Made by a program: the position numbers and the translations under genes
The notes under the pieces: model-generated
Told to the model about the DNA's origin: nothing
The model's database searches: none
What the model saw: the letters and a program-made list of their open reading frames with translations, nothing else
Assembly (NCBI GenBank): GCA_024230695.1
Contig: JAAERC010000426.1
Span: 1-27,235, forward strand
Direction of reading: 5' to 3'
Length of the DNA: 27,235 bases
From: Candidatus Zixiibacteriota bacterium
Lineage (GTDB): Bacteria; Zixibacteria; MSB-5A5; GN15; PGXB01
Shown: positions 1 to 8,165 of the stretch, one piece after another
Numbering within the stretch: the first letter of the stretch is position 1
How the letters are laid out: each line of letters begins with the position of its first letter

Positions 1-131
1 TCCCCTTATCTTTTTTTATATAATATCAGATATTTCTGAAACATTTGACATGATATGACGATTTAGTATATTGAAGTAGAGTTGATAATCTCAAACGATT
101 AATCTTAAAGATCGTTTTACTCGCTCTTTAT

Positions 132-493
132 GGGGGTGAAAAGGTTTCGACGGGATTGGTGAGGGATTGTTGGCGTGCCGAGGGACTCCGGATTTCTCGT
201 AAAATATCCGGTACATTTTATAAATGGCGAATATGATTATGCCATGGCTGCCTAGTATAATTACATAGGCTACCCGTTCCCCCAGTTTTTCGCCTTTTAG
301 GGCTGGACGGAGCGACGGTATAAAAGGCTAAGCCGACCCGACGCCTTTGAGGTTGGACGAAAATTATAAAGGCTGGTCCTTTCTCTGGCCTGCCGCTTGG
401 CAGGGGTGAGGACGAGAAATTATAGAGCGGCTACGCACGTAGAAGATAATCTGGCGCTTTTTTCGGACGGGGGTTCGATTCCCCCCACCTCCA
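132..493 (+). ncRNA. ssrA: tmRNA (one-piece)
   Basis: Transfer-messenger RNA, which rescues stalled ribosomes together with SmpB and tags the nascent chain for proteolysis. The 5' end (GGGGGTG, 132-138) pairs over 7 bp (one G-U) with CACCTCC at 486-492, and A493 is the discriminator. CCA is not encoded. The T-arm (GGGGGTTCGATTCCCCC, about 470-485) is intact. The tag frame runs from the resume codon GGC at 226 to TAG at 253-255 and encodes GEYDYAMAA. The GC-paired segments between about 280 and 415 look like the pseudoknot region. The 362-nt length is normal for a one-piece tmRNA. Its last 20 nt are the template for the degenerate repeats found at three downstream positions, so this gene appears to be an integration target. 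Confidence 0.97.
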
Positions 494-560
494 ATTAGAT
501 TTTAAGTCATTATATATCAGGTATTTACGGCATTGTCAGGTTCGGTGTTATCACCTCCAA
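474..560 (+). repeat. att-like site A: tmRNA 3' end plus left-end motif
   Basis: The core TTCGATTCCCCCCACCTCCA (474-493) is the functional end of tmRNA. After a 52-bp offset (from CACCTCC to CACCTCC-linked motif start) comes AGGTTCGGTG followed by TTATCACCTCCAA (538-560), which again resembles a T-loop plus acceptor end. The same pair of elements recurs at 2249-2335, 7994-8070 and 23112-23191. I infer a reconstructed left junction (attL-like) of an integrated element. No functional data can be read from the sequence. Confidence 0.7.
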
Positions 561-2269
561 CTGTTTCTGTCAATTCTATTGTTCCCCCTCATATTACTAA
601 AGAACCTTACCTTTTCTTAAATCCATCTTTACTAGCTTACTGAGCATCTCCTGACACACCCCTTCCGTAGAACCAAATTCACGTGAGTTAGTAGCGACAA
701 TATATGCCCTGTTTAATTCTGGAGCCACCATGACAGACGTAAACCATATTCCGTTGCTACCAGAATGGACTAGCACTATTCCTTTTCCGCAAGGCTGATC
801 CTCTTCTTTTAAAACAGCCCAGCCACCGGCGTAAAATCCAATAGGTGTAATTAGTTTACTTAAATATTTACTATCTATAACAGGATTTTCATCATCTAAA
901 AATAGAGATAGAAATTTAGCCCAAGCTTTAATGTTACAATGAACTCGACCTGCTGGCCCAAGGGCTTTTGGATTATCAGTCTGATCTGGTTCCCAATTGT
1001 TTCCAAACAATGAAAACACCCATGAATGGCCCCATGGCTGATCTATCTGATCGGGTGTATTCGGAGAACCAAACCCAGCTGAAGACATATCCAATGGATC
1101 AAATAACCGTTGTCTAATCAAAGCTTCCCAGCTCTGGCCTGTAATTCGTTCTGCCATACAAGCTGCGATCATGTAACCTAAATTTGAATAATGGAACTCA
1201 CCAATATCATTTGAAGCAGCTAACACAAGATTATCAGTTAAGATTGCCAAACGTCGCTCGATGATATCCTTATCTGCATGTACAGACCAATCAATTGGAT
1301 TTTTTCGAAGACCTGTACGATGTGTAAGAAATTGCCAAAGAGTAGCGTTATGAAAATCAGGGTGAATGTTTTTTTTAAGTTCAGGAATCAGGTCAATCAA
1401 TTTTGATTCCCAGCTTAACTTTCCTTCTGCTACTAAAGTAGCAAGCATTACACTCGTCATTACTTTGGTACAAGAACCGAGATGCACATTATCATTAGTG
1501 GTAATCAAAATATCAGAACCAACTTTACGAACTCCTGCAGAAGCAATACCTATAATACTATCACTTGAAATAATAGCCGCGATTACTCCAGGAGCTTTAC
1601 CTTCCATAATTATATCAGCTAAATCATTATGAATCAGATCAGATGTATGTGTGACTGGTGTTTCTTGGGTGAATTTGGCTTCATTAGAGTAGGTCGATAT
1701 ATTCATTAGTATTACAACTAGTACTACCACTGATAGTGAACCTACAAACCAACTATATTTTTTTAATCGAGAAGTCATTCTGTCGTTTTCCTCAATGGGT
1801 TAATTACAACTCAAATCATAATTGCAGTTGCCTTGTCTTGCGCAAAAGAGGATGCAGACATAAACAACAATAGGAGTTTAATAGTACCTTATCTCATGTC
1901 ATGCTTTCTTCATATTTGTCTTAGGTCATGTCTCACAAGTAAATAGACGAAAGAGTCGTATTATAGTTTCAATAATCGCATAGTGATTGTCGATTACAAA
2001 AGTCTTACACTATTTGTAATATTCTTACACTACTTTTTGTCCCTGTGATGTGTGGAGGGTTTTGAAAGTCAGTTCTAAGAATAACAATATTGAAGCAAAT
2101 CTATTTGTGCCGTATTTGTGCCATGTTGAATGTAAAACAGACTGATTTAACTGAACCAAACAAAACCAAATAAAAGCTGGAAATCGTTGGCATTCTTCGT
2201 GATACGCTGTAATGCAAAGGGGTGTAAGGAGTTGCGGTAAGGTTCCTTTTCGATTCCCCCCCACCTCCA
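494..2269. mobile_element. Putative tmRNA-integrated cassette 1 (serine hydrolase)
   Basis: Segment bounded by core A (inside tmRNA) and core B. It carries a single gene (597-1778, minus) and about 490 bp of non-coding DNA before the right core. No integrase, transposase or excisionase is present. The boundaries are inferred from the repeated tmRNA-end sequence. An old element that lost its recombinase, or a non-autonomous cassette, would both fit. Confidence 0.45.
597..1778 (-). CDS. Membrane-anchored serine hydrolase, class C beta-lactamase / DD-peptidase fold
   Basis: A 393-residue protein of the serine beta-lactamase-like superfamily (PF00144 type: AmpC, EstB, penicillin-binding-protein-like esterases). 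A single N-terminal hydrophobic segment (about residues 11-28), without a clear cleavage site, should anchor it facing the periplasm. The three catalytic motifs are visible: SxxK as S102-C-T-K105, YxN as Y197-S-N199, and HxG as H338-S-G. The FLTHRTGL block (about 150-157) is typical of the family. The start has GAGG about 11 nt upstream. It is the only gene between the tmRNA and the next att-like repeat. The substrate cannot be told from sequence; an esterase, D-aminopeptidase or cell-wall peptidase is as likely as a true beta-lactamase. Confidence 0.9.
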   Translation of the reverse strand: MTSRLKKYSWFVGSLSVVVLVVILMNISTYSNEAKFTQETPVTHTSDLIHNDLADIIMEGKAPGVIAAIISSDSIIGIASAGVRKVGSDILITTNDNVHLGSCTKVMTSVMLATLVAEGKLSWESKLIDLIPELKKNIHPDFHNATLWQFLTHRTGLRKNPIDWSVHADKDIIERRLAILTDNLVLAASNDIGEFHYSNLGYMIAACMAERITGQSWEALIRQRLFDPLDMSSAGFGSPNTPDQIDQPWGHSWVFSLFGNNWEPDQTDNPKALGPAGRVHCNIKAWAKFLSLFLDDENPVIDSKYLSKLITPIGFYAGGWAVLKEEDQPCGKGIVLVHSGSNGIWFTSVMVAPELNRAYIVATNSREFGSTEGVCQEMLSKLVKMDLRKGKVL

Positions 2270-2409
2270 ATAAAACGTTATACTTTGTGCCGCAACATGT
2301 TATAGTAGTATCAGGTTCGGTGTTGTCACCTCCAATAGTAATAATAGCCATAGTAACCAAAACATAAATATGTACAGAACCTAGTGGTTTACTCGCCATA
2401 TTCCATCAT
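1779..2409. other. Non-coding interval containing att-like site B
   Basis: This 631-bp stretch lies between two minus-strand genes. The part near 1779-1900 must hold the promoter of the hydrolase gene, but I see no convincing -35/-10 pair. From 2104 to 2335 it carries the degenerate tmRNA-end repeat. An open frame on the minus strand (2025-2399) crosses the repeat and has no recognisable protein features, so I treat the interval as non-coding. Confidence 0.6.
2104..2335 (+). repeat. att-like site B: right-end arm region, tmRNA-end core, left-end motif
   Basis: Two TTTGTGCC motifs (2104-2111 and 2115-2122) are followed by AAATAAAAGCTGGAA at 2168. The core TTCGATTCC...CACCTCCA lies at 2249-2269, with one extra C compared with tmRNA. 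AGGTTCGGTG ... CACCTCCAA follows at 2313-2335. The second TTTGTGCC lies 134 bp from the core. Sites C and D show the same motif at 135 bp, and share further matches at offsets 81 (B and C), 41 and 17 bp. Another TTTGTGCC sits between core and left motif at 2284. I infer arm-type recombinase sites plus a crossover core. Confidence 0.7.
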
Positions 2410-5400
2410 TTAGGTTTCTGACTCAGTTCTTTTTCCAAATACCATGTAAAGCACAGGTAATACAACCAAAGTAAGAACCGTTGAAGTTAGAATGCCACCA
2501 ACTACAACGGTTGCCAATGGGCGTTGTACCTCAGCCCCAACGCTGGTTGAAATGGCCATTGGTATAAAGCCAAAGGCTGCGACTAATGCGGTCATAAATA
2601 CCGGTCGGAGGCGTGTTAATGCACTCTTCCTAACAGCACTGACAATATCCTTTCCTTCGGAGCGAAGACGTTTGATCGACGACACCAAGACAAGACCATT
2701 GAGTACAGCAATTCCTGAGAGGGCTATAAAACCAACTCCTGCAGATATCGAAAATGGCATACCGCGAAGAGCGAGGGATACCACACCTCCGATGGCAGCA
2801 AGCGGAACTCCAGAAAAAATAAGAAGGGCATCTCTGGCTGACTTGTATGTCCAGTATAAAAGTCCAAAAATCAACAAAAGAGCTATCGGTACTACAATCG
2901 CAAGTCTAATACGTGCCCGCTCCAGATTTTCAAACTGCCCTCCAAGGTTTATGAAATATCCGGTTGGAAGTGTTATGTTGGAATCAAGGCAATCGCGAAG
3001 CTCATCAACAAACGAACCGATATCACGATTTCGCACATTACACTGTACTACCACGCGACGTTTGCTCCATTCCCTGGTAATAGTCGAAGGTCCTTCGTCA
3101 AACACCGTTGTGGTTACTTGATCGAGACCAATGTGACTGCCGGTGCCGGAGGCAATTAGTATTTCTGTTATATCCTCAGGTCCTTTGATTTTTGTCGTAT
3201 CGACTCGGACAACTAACTCAAAACTGCGTTGACCTTCAAAGACATCACCAACAGAAACTCCTCCGATACTTTCAATCGTAGTAAGAACTTCTCTGGCCGA
3301 TAAACCGTAGCGACTAAGCTTTTGCCTATCAACTTCCAGCCGAAGTTGAGGTTGTCCTGTAATCTGTTCAACCGATACGTCGGCCGCACCATCTATCAAT
3401 TTGACGATATCAGCAATTTCTTCCCCCTTGTTCACCAAAACAGTTAGATCGTCTCCAAACAGCTTGATTCCAATATCTGATCTGATCCCGGCGATCATTT
3501 CATTGATGCGCATTTCTATAGGTTGAGTAAATATCCGATTTTGACCGGGAAGATCAATAAGCTCTGCATCTATGGCGGCCACTAATTCCGATTGCGTATT
3601 TGCCTTTAACCATTGAGCTTTTGGTGTCAATGAGATGAACATATCAGACAATTCTAATCCCATCGGATCGGTCGACAACTCGGCAGTACCAGTACGTGTC
3701 CAAATGTAATCAATTTCATCAGGAAATGTTTCAAGCAGGGTTCGTTCAATTTGAGTATTGTAAGCGACTGATTGATCAAGGGAAATGCCAGACAATCTGA
3801 CAAGATTTATAACAATTGTTCCTTCACTCAACCGTGGTACAAACTCAGATCCAAGGCGACTAAAAAGAAATGTCCCACCAGCGATTAGCACCAATGCGGT
3901 TATAAGGACAATTTTTCTGAAACGTAATGCCCAATCCAAAATTGGTTCATAGAGCCGGCGAGTCCAATTCACGAACAACGGTTCCTTTTCTTTTACTTTC
4001 TTGGTCAGGAACGTGCCAATTAAGGCAGGAATCACAGTAAATGAAAGTAGGAGGGAACCGGTGAGAACAAAAACCACGGTCAGAGCCATTGGTTGGAACA
4101 ATTTACCTTCTACACCTTGAAGAGTCAAAATTGGGAGATATACGATAATTAATATTAATTCGCCAAACAATGTTGGTTTCCGGACTTCAAGAATGGCATC
4201 TCGAATAACCTGAATTCGATTTACCGAATGTCCTGCTTCAGACAATCTTCGTACAGAATTTTCAACCTGAATTACCGCGTTGTCCACGGCCAATCCAAAA
4301 TCGATAGCTCCAAGGCTCATCAGACTTCCGGCGATTCCAACTCTGGACATCAAGTCAAATGCAAAAAGCATTGAAAGCGGAATTGCAGATGCAACGATCA
4401 GGCCGGCTCGAAAATTTCCCAGGAATATAAATAAGATGGCTATCACCAGAATAGCACCAAAGAAAAGGTTGTTTTTTACAGTGGTTAGAACTTCGGAAAC
4501 CAAATCGGTCCGCTCATACACAGGAATTACTTCAATGCTATCAGGTAATGCATCTGATGCCTCTGAAAGTTTTTGAGCAAGTTGCTTGGTCACCGCCGGA
4601 GGATTTTCTCCGGTGATCATAAAACCCAAACCAAGGACCACTTCGCCTGTGCCGTTATAGGTAGTTGCTCCCCGGCGAAGTTCATGACCTATTACTACTT
4701 CAGAAATGTCTTGAACAAGGATAGGCAGACCCTCACGGATGTCAACGACAATGCCCTCGATCTCTTCAATAGATTCTACAACACCAATCCCTCGAATGAG
4801 AGTCATCTCACCCCCGCGGACAATTTGGCCACCCGGAACATTTCCCAGATCACCGCCAATTGCCTCGATCACATCTTCAACTGAGAGGTTATATTGTACC
4901 AGCTTGAGAGGATTAAAGAGTATCAAGTATTGTTTAGTAAATCCACCCCAGCTATTTACTTCCGCTACGCCAGGAACTGCCTGAAGCTGAGGTTTGATGA
5001 TCCAGTCTTGAGCCGTTCGTGGATCGGTTTGATCACTTGTTTGACCAACTACCAGATAGTGGAAAACCTCACCAAGGCCTGTTGATACAGGTCCCAGTTG
5101 CGGGACGCCAACGCCATCCGGTAATTTGGCGGTTTGGAGTCGTTCGCTCACTTGCTGGCGGGCCAGATAAAGATCGGTACCATCTTCGAATATGGTCGTA
5201 ACCTGACAAAGACCATATTTTGTAATAGATCTGACGTCACTTAGACCGGTGAGACCGGTTAATGCCTGTTCAAGGGGAAAGGTAACCAGTCGTTCGAGAT
5301 CTTCAGGGGCCCATCCCGATGCTGATACATTGACCTGTACAAGGGTTGGCGTAGTATCAGGAAAAGCGTCAAAAGGCAAATTCCAAAGTGCAACCAAACC

Positions 5401-5478
5401 AAAAAGGCAAAGGATGCCAGCTAAGACAAGTACAACAAGTCTGTATTTCAGTATAAATTCAACTAGACGTTTCAGCAT
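2410..5478 (-). CDS. Heavy-metal efflux RND pump (CzcA/CusA family)
   Basis: A 1022-residue inner-membrane proton/metal antiporter of the HME-RND family. Recognisable blocks are the N-terminal FDAFPDTTP segment (about 36-44), the STGLGE motif, and DFGLAVDNAVIQVEN in TM4 with the proton-relay acids D393 and D399. Helix-rich blocks at about 335-490 and 860-1015 match the two six-helix halves. The porter-domain stretch RINEMIAGIRSD resembles the ELIAG pattern of CzcA more than the methionine-funnel pattern of CusA, so zinc, cobalt or cadmium is at least as likely as copper. The start codon has GAGG just upstream, and the gene lies 8 nt after the adaptor, so the two are co-transcribed. Length is full. 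No cognate outer-membrane channel gene is in the window. Confidence 0.95.
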   Translation of the reverse strand: MLKRLVEFILKYRLVVLVLAGILCLFGLVALWNLPFDAFPDTTPTLVQVNVSASGWAPEDLERLVTFPLEQALTGLTGLSDVRSITKYGLCQVTTIFEDGTDLYLARQQVSERLQTAKLPDGVGVPQLGPVSTGLGEVFHYLVVGQTSDQTDPRTAQDWIIKPQLQAVPGVAEVNSWGGFTKQYLILFNPLKLVQYNLSVEDVIEAIGGDLGNVPGGQIVRGGEMTLIRGIGVVESIEEIEGIVVDIREGLPILVQDISEVVIGHELRRGATTYNGTGEVVLGLGFMITGENPPAVTKQLAQKLSEASDALPDSIEVIPVYERTDLVSEVLTTVKNNLFFGAILVIAILFIFLGNFRAGLIVASAIPLSMLFAFDLMSRVGIAGSLMSLGAIDFGLAVDNAVIQVENSVRRLSEAGHSVNRIQVIRDAILEVRKPTLFGELILIIVYLPILTLQGVEGKLFQPMALTVVFVLTGSLLLSFTVIPALIGTFLTKKVKEKEPLFVNWTRRLYEPILDWALRFRKIVLITALVLIAGGTFLFSRLGSEFVPRLSEGTIVINLVRLSGISLDQSVAYNTQIERTLLETFPDEIDYIWTRTGTAELSTDPMGLELSDMFISLTPKAQWLKANTQSELVAAIDAELIDLPGQNRIFTQPIEMRINEMIAGIRSDIGIKLFGDDLTVLVNKGEEIADIVKLIDGAADVSVEQITGQPQLRLEVDRQKLSRYGLSAREVLTTIESIGGVSVGDVFEGQRSFELVVRVDTTKIKGPEDITEILIASGTGSHIGLDQVTTTVFDEGPSTITREWSKRRVVVQCNVRNRDIGSFVDELRDCLDSNITLPTGYFINLGGQFENLERARIRLAIVVPIALLLIFGLLYWTYKSARDALLIFSGVPLAAIGGVVSLALRGMPFSISAGVGFIALSGIAVLNGLVLVSSIKRLRSEGKDIVSAVRKSALTRLRPVFMTALVAAFGFIPMAISTSVGAEVQRPLATVVVGGILTSTVLTLVVLPVLYMVFGKRTESET

Positions 5479-5486
5479 ATCTTACC

Positions 5487-7163
5487 TCAACTCTCAGGCC
5501 CAAAGTCACAGCAACCGGCGCCGATACTAGTCTTCTTGAGTTCAGTTTTCAACAGGAATGAACCTGTGACAACAACTTCCTCTCCCGGCAAGAGCCCTTC
5601 AGTCACCTGATAGTATGATCCGGGTCCATCGGCAAGTTCCACTTTGCGGGGGCGGAAACGGCTTGGGGATTCTCTGATAAATACAACATTGCAACAGCCT
5701 TCCCATTGAACCGCGTCCTTTGGAACCAGGATAGATTCGGTATCACAAGATTCTGAAATAGTGACCCGGCCAAATTCGCCTGCCCGGAGACCTTGACTGT
5801 TTTTTTTCACCTGAGCTCTTACTATTCCGGTTCGAGTATCGGTATCCAGATACGGGGATACCCATATTATAGACCCCTTGACTCGATTTAGTGCACCATC
5901 GTCGGATGTAAAGTAAAGGTTTTGCCCAATTGCAACCTCTTTCAAATGATCTTCAGGTAATTGTGCTTCGATCCACATGGAACTGGGATTTGTGACAATA
6001 GCCAATGCCTCACCATCTTCAAGTGACTCTCCAACTTTTGCTATTCGTCTTGCTATTATCCCTGAATCGTTGGCCCTTAAAACGAACCTATTGGAGACAA
6101 TGTTGTTCTCAAGTAGTTCATCAATATCATGATTATTTATACCACATGATAATAATAATCCACGCGCGCCAATATATTCTGCCTGCGCCTTTTTATAGAA
6201 GGCCATACGACGCTCATAATTGCTTTTACTGATGAGGTTTTTGGATGCCAGTTTTTCATCTCTTCTTAGTTCTTCTTTCTGAACCTCGAGTTCTGCAAAA
6301 GTTGATATCAACCGTGCCTGTAATTCTGCCATTTCTGACGATTGTAGAATCGCTATGGGATCATCATTTTTGACAATATCACCGGGTGAAACGAGCCAAT
6401 GAGACACAAGCGCCTTGACTGAAGAAGCAATAACTGTAGTGCTATCCTCGTTAAATATTATTTCTGCGGGAGCGTCAAGTGCAGATTCATATTGAGCCGA
6501 TAACGCCCGGCGGAAAGTGAATCCAGACCTTTCAGCGGTGTTTGCCGACGCAAATTGAATGAGGGCATCATTTGTGGCACATATTTTCGTATTTGAGCGG
6601 AAAAACAAAGAAACCTTTATCTCATCATCAAATGTTTCCAACAAACGTGCTTTCAGTATTTCCTCCTGAGGAAATTTAATTTCTGGATTGCAGAGGCGAC
6701 AATGCGACTCTGGTAGCCCATGCCCGCCACACCAGTCGCCCGATGCTTTATATTTATCAATCAGAGAAGGGTTGCATAATGCACATTCTGATTCCGGGAC
6801 CGAATGCTTTGCGCACCAGTCAAGCTCAGTTTTGGTTTTGGCAATCGTCAATTTCTGCGGAAACTGTATTTCTGGATTGCAGAGGCGACAATGCGACTCA
6901 GGTAGCCCATGCCCGCCACACCAGTCGCCCGATGCTTTATATTTGTCGATCAGAGAAGGGTTGCAGGCAGTACATTCCGATTCGGGTACTGCATGCTCAA
7001 CACACCAGTCTGTCGTAACGGTTTTTTCTGAACACTGTGAATTCGAATTATCAATAACTGTCCCGGCTTGGTTGGCATCGTTTTGACTAAAAAGTAGTGC
7101 TGACGTGAATAGCATTCCCACTATCATCGTCAGGACACTGATCGTCCTAAGACGCTTTTTCAT
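5487..7163 (-). CDS. RND periplasmic adaptor with four N-terminal Cys/His metal-binding motifs (CusB/CzcB type)
   Basis: A 558-residue membrane-fusion protein that links the inner-membrane pump to an outer-membrane channel. After a signal peptide (about 1-26) come four copies of W-C-x2-H-x2-PES-x-C-x2-CNP, with ligand sets C54/H57/C64/C67, C82/H85/C92/C95, C117/H120/C127/C130 and C145/H148/C155/C158. They form two tandem pairs offset by 63 residues. The rest is a standard HlyD/CusB body: lipoyl-like half-motif near 240-270, alpha hairpin near 275-345, second lipoyl half and beta-barrel after 360, and a Cys-rich C-terminus (GAGCCDF). The start has AGGAG 8 nt upstream, and a 10-bp inverted repeat abuts this ribosome site. 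The motifs suggest metal capture or metallochaperone docking. Confidence 0.93.
   Translation of the reverse strand: MKKRLRTISVLTMIVGMLFTSALLFSQNDANQAGTVIDNSNSQCSEKTVTTDWCVEHAVPESECTACNPSLIDKYKASGDWCGGHGLPESHCRLCNPEIQFPQKLTIAKTKTELDWCAKHSVPESECALCNPSLIDKYKASGDWCGGHGLPESHCRLCNPEIKFPQEEILKARLLETFDDEIKVSLFFRSNTKICATNDALIQFASANTAERSGFTFRRALSAQYESALDAPAEIIFNEDSTTVIASSVKALVSHWLVSPGDIVKNDDPIAILQSSEMAELQARLISTFAELEVQKEELRRDEKLASKNLISKSNYERRMAFYKKAQAEYIGARGLLLSCGINNHDIDELLENNIVSNRFVLRANDSGIIARRIAKVGESLEDGEALAIVTNPSSMWIEAQLPEDHLKEVAIGQNLYFTSDDGALNRVKGSIIWVSPYLDTDTRTGIVRAQVKKNSQGLRAGEFGRVTISESCDTESILVPKDAVQWEGCCNVVFIRESPSRFRPRKVELADGPGSYYQVTEGLLPGEEVVVTGSFLLKTELKKTSIGAGCCDFGPES
6666..6983 (-). repeat. 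Intragenic tandem duplication in the adaptor gene
   Basis: Two near-identical 129-bp stretches (6666-6794 and 6855-6983), offset by 189 bp (63 codons), encode the duplicated Cys/His motif pairs of the adaptor. Only scattered mismatches separate them, mostly toward the ends, which points to a recent duplication or ongoing gene conversion. The unit keeps the reading frame. Confidence 0.9.
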
Positions 7164-7178
7164 TGTAATTACTCCTCT

Positions 7179-7219
7179 TTATTTGGTGAGTCTTGCTACT
7201 GCTTAGATGCACCAAATAA
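7179..7219 (-). promoter_or_regulatory. Inverted repeat abutting the adaptor's ribosome-binding site
   Basis: Perfect 10-bp inverted repeat, TTATTTGGTG (7179-7188) and CACCAAATAA (7210-7219), with a 21-nt loop. In the mRNA of the minus-strand operon it ends two bases before the GAGGAG ribosome site (AGGAG = 7172-7176). GTGAGTC inside its 5' arm and loop (7186-7192) can alternatively pair with GACTCAC (7237-7243) of the next repeat. I infer a leader stem-loop or operator. The effector is unknown. Confidence 0.5.
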
Positions 7220-7234
7220 GTAACTAAAATATCT

Positions 7235-7254
7235 CTGACTCACAAATGAGTCAG
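7235..7254 (-). promoter_or_regulatory. Perfect 8-bp palindromic inverted repeat upstream of the metal-efflux operon
   Basis: CTGACTCA (7235-7242), spacer CAAA, TGAGTCAG (7247-7254). It lies between the small Cys-rich gene and the adaptor gene. On the minus strand it is followed by AGATATTTTAG, which is T-rich but not a clean T tract. It could be a regulator operator, or a terminator for the small gene that separates it from the pump genes. Confidence 0.45.
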
Positions 7255-7303
7255 AATTGCTGTTTTACTGGGTTTCTTTGATTGTACTTGGAAAACCAGC
7301 CGT

Positions 7304-7654
7304 TTATGCTTGATTAGTAGGGGAGTGCTTGGGAGGCCGATCTAATCGATCGAAAAAATTGCATTTAAAATCATTGCTAATATTTATTATATCATAAGCG
7401 AGAACATTCAATATTGGATCAAACACTTGAAGTGGTATTTCATATGCTAATGTAATTGATGGGCAGCCAATACAGCCACAAACTGTATTGTCGTGGTTTT
7501 TGCAATCGTCACAATTTTCACAGTCTTTACATTCATCGCGGTCAGTTTCCAGAGTTCCAGCAATGGCTGGAAATAGCATAACTCCGATCATAAAAATCAT
7601 TGTCAACACTGCTACAAAACGAAATATTATTGCTATATGTTTGTTTCTAGCCAT
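7304..7654 (-). CDS. Small Cys-rich membrane-anchored protein next to metal efflux genes
   Basis: A 116-residue protein counted from the ATG at 7654; a TTG one codon earlier is also possible. An N-terminal hydrophobic helix (about residues 8-33) acts as signal or anchor. It is followed by a dense cysteine cluster, C-x2-C-x2-C-x2-C-x7-C-x-C-x2-C with an embedded His, then a hydrophobic stretch and a basic tail ending DRPPKHSPTNQA. The cluster fits binding of soft metals in the periplasm. It is the upstream neighbour of the pump operon on the same strand, 140 bp away, and is probably metal-induced with it. The family is not named here. A weak AAGGA lies about 17 nt before the ATG. A sensor, metal sponge or chaperone role is possible. 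Confidence 0.75.
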   Translation of the reverse strand: MARNKHIAIIFRFVAVLTMIFMIGVMLFPAIAGTLETDRDECKDCENCDDCKNHDNTVCGCIGCPSITLAYEIPLQVFDPILNVLAYDIINISNDFKCNFFDRLDRPPKHSPTNQA

Positions 7655-7858
7655 CAATTATTAAACACAAATTTCCTTAATAAGTTCCTGATACCGCTCC
7701 ATTATAAAGCGAGTCTATAAACAGTATCGTCATAAATGTAAAAAAAGTCAACTCAAAGATAAGAATTAAAGCAGTCTACGTATTAAGTCAGATGAAAACT
7801 GAAGCATTTTCATGTCTGGATGATCGTTGAAGGATATCTCAAATTATCCTGTGTCATA

Positions 7859-8070
7859 TTTGTGCCAATTTGAGGTCAAAACAAACAAAAACATACACAA
7901 GCATATAAAACTAAATAAAAACTGGAATTCTATGGGTTTCAATGAGATGTAGCGTAATTTGATATGCCTCTATAGGTTACGAAAACGGGCTCTTTCGATT
8001 TCCCCCACCTCTAATAAATTATTATTATCCAATAAGTTATGAATTTAGGTTCGGTGTTACACATCCACAA
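7859..8070 (+). repeat. att-like site C: right-end arm region, tmRNA-end core, left-end motif
   Basis: TTTGTGCC (7859-7866) lies 135 bp before the core. AAATAAAACTGGAA-type sequence starts at 7913 (81 bp before the core, as in site B). CGTAATTTG starts at 7953 (41 bp, as in site D) and TTACGAAAAC at 7977 (17 bp, as in site D). The core TTCGATTTCCCCCACCTCTA (7994-8013) differs from tmRNA at two or so positions. The left motif AGGTTCGGTGTTACACATCC follows at 8047. Confidence 0.7.
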
Positions 8071-8136
8071 ATCTAGCGCAGTGGATCTTGTTACACTGTT
8101 TAGCTGTATAAATCTTTATAATATCTAAATAAATAC

Positions 8137-8165
8137 TTGACAATTAAATCAGTATGACATATTTT
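8137..8165 (+). promoter_or_regulatory. Candidate promoter of the copper receptor gene
   Basis: TTGACA (8137-8142), a 17-nt spacer and TATTTT (8160-8165, four of six matches to TATAAT) lie about 60 bp before the receptor start. No convincing FNR-type dyad overlaps it. FCB-type promoters often deviate from this consensus, so it is only a candidate. Confidence 0.3.

Larger units (their letters stand above)
2270..8013. mobile_element. Putative tmRNA-integrated cassette 2 (heavy-metal RND efflux)
   Basis: Segment bounded by core B and core C. It contains a metal efflux pump, its adaptor and a small Cys-rich protein, all on the minus strand, and ends in the conserved arm region before core C. It has no recombinase gene, no outer-membrane TolC-type channel and no recognisable metal sensor, so the pump must borrow an outer-membrane partner encoded elsewhere. 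The element status is an inference from the flanking repeats. Confidence 0.45.

Noticed and set aside
2025..2399. Open frame of 124 codons on the minus strand
   Set aside because: It runs across att-like site B, has no domain or signal features and no good ribosome site. The sequence is better explained as non-coding repeat.
2410..5478. Copper-specific CusA assignment
   Set aside because: The methionine-relay region does not align clearly (RINEMIAGIRSD resembles CzcA), so I kept the metal open.
6688..7086. Plus-strand frame with apparent internal protein repeats
   Set aside because: It is the antisense shadow of the duplicated Cys/His region of the adaptor gene; the repetition comes from that gene.
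8137..8165. FNR/Dnr binding site overlapping the receptor promoter
   Set aside because: TTGAC and ATCA words are present but their spacing does not match TTGAT-N4-ATCAA.
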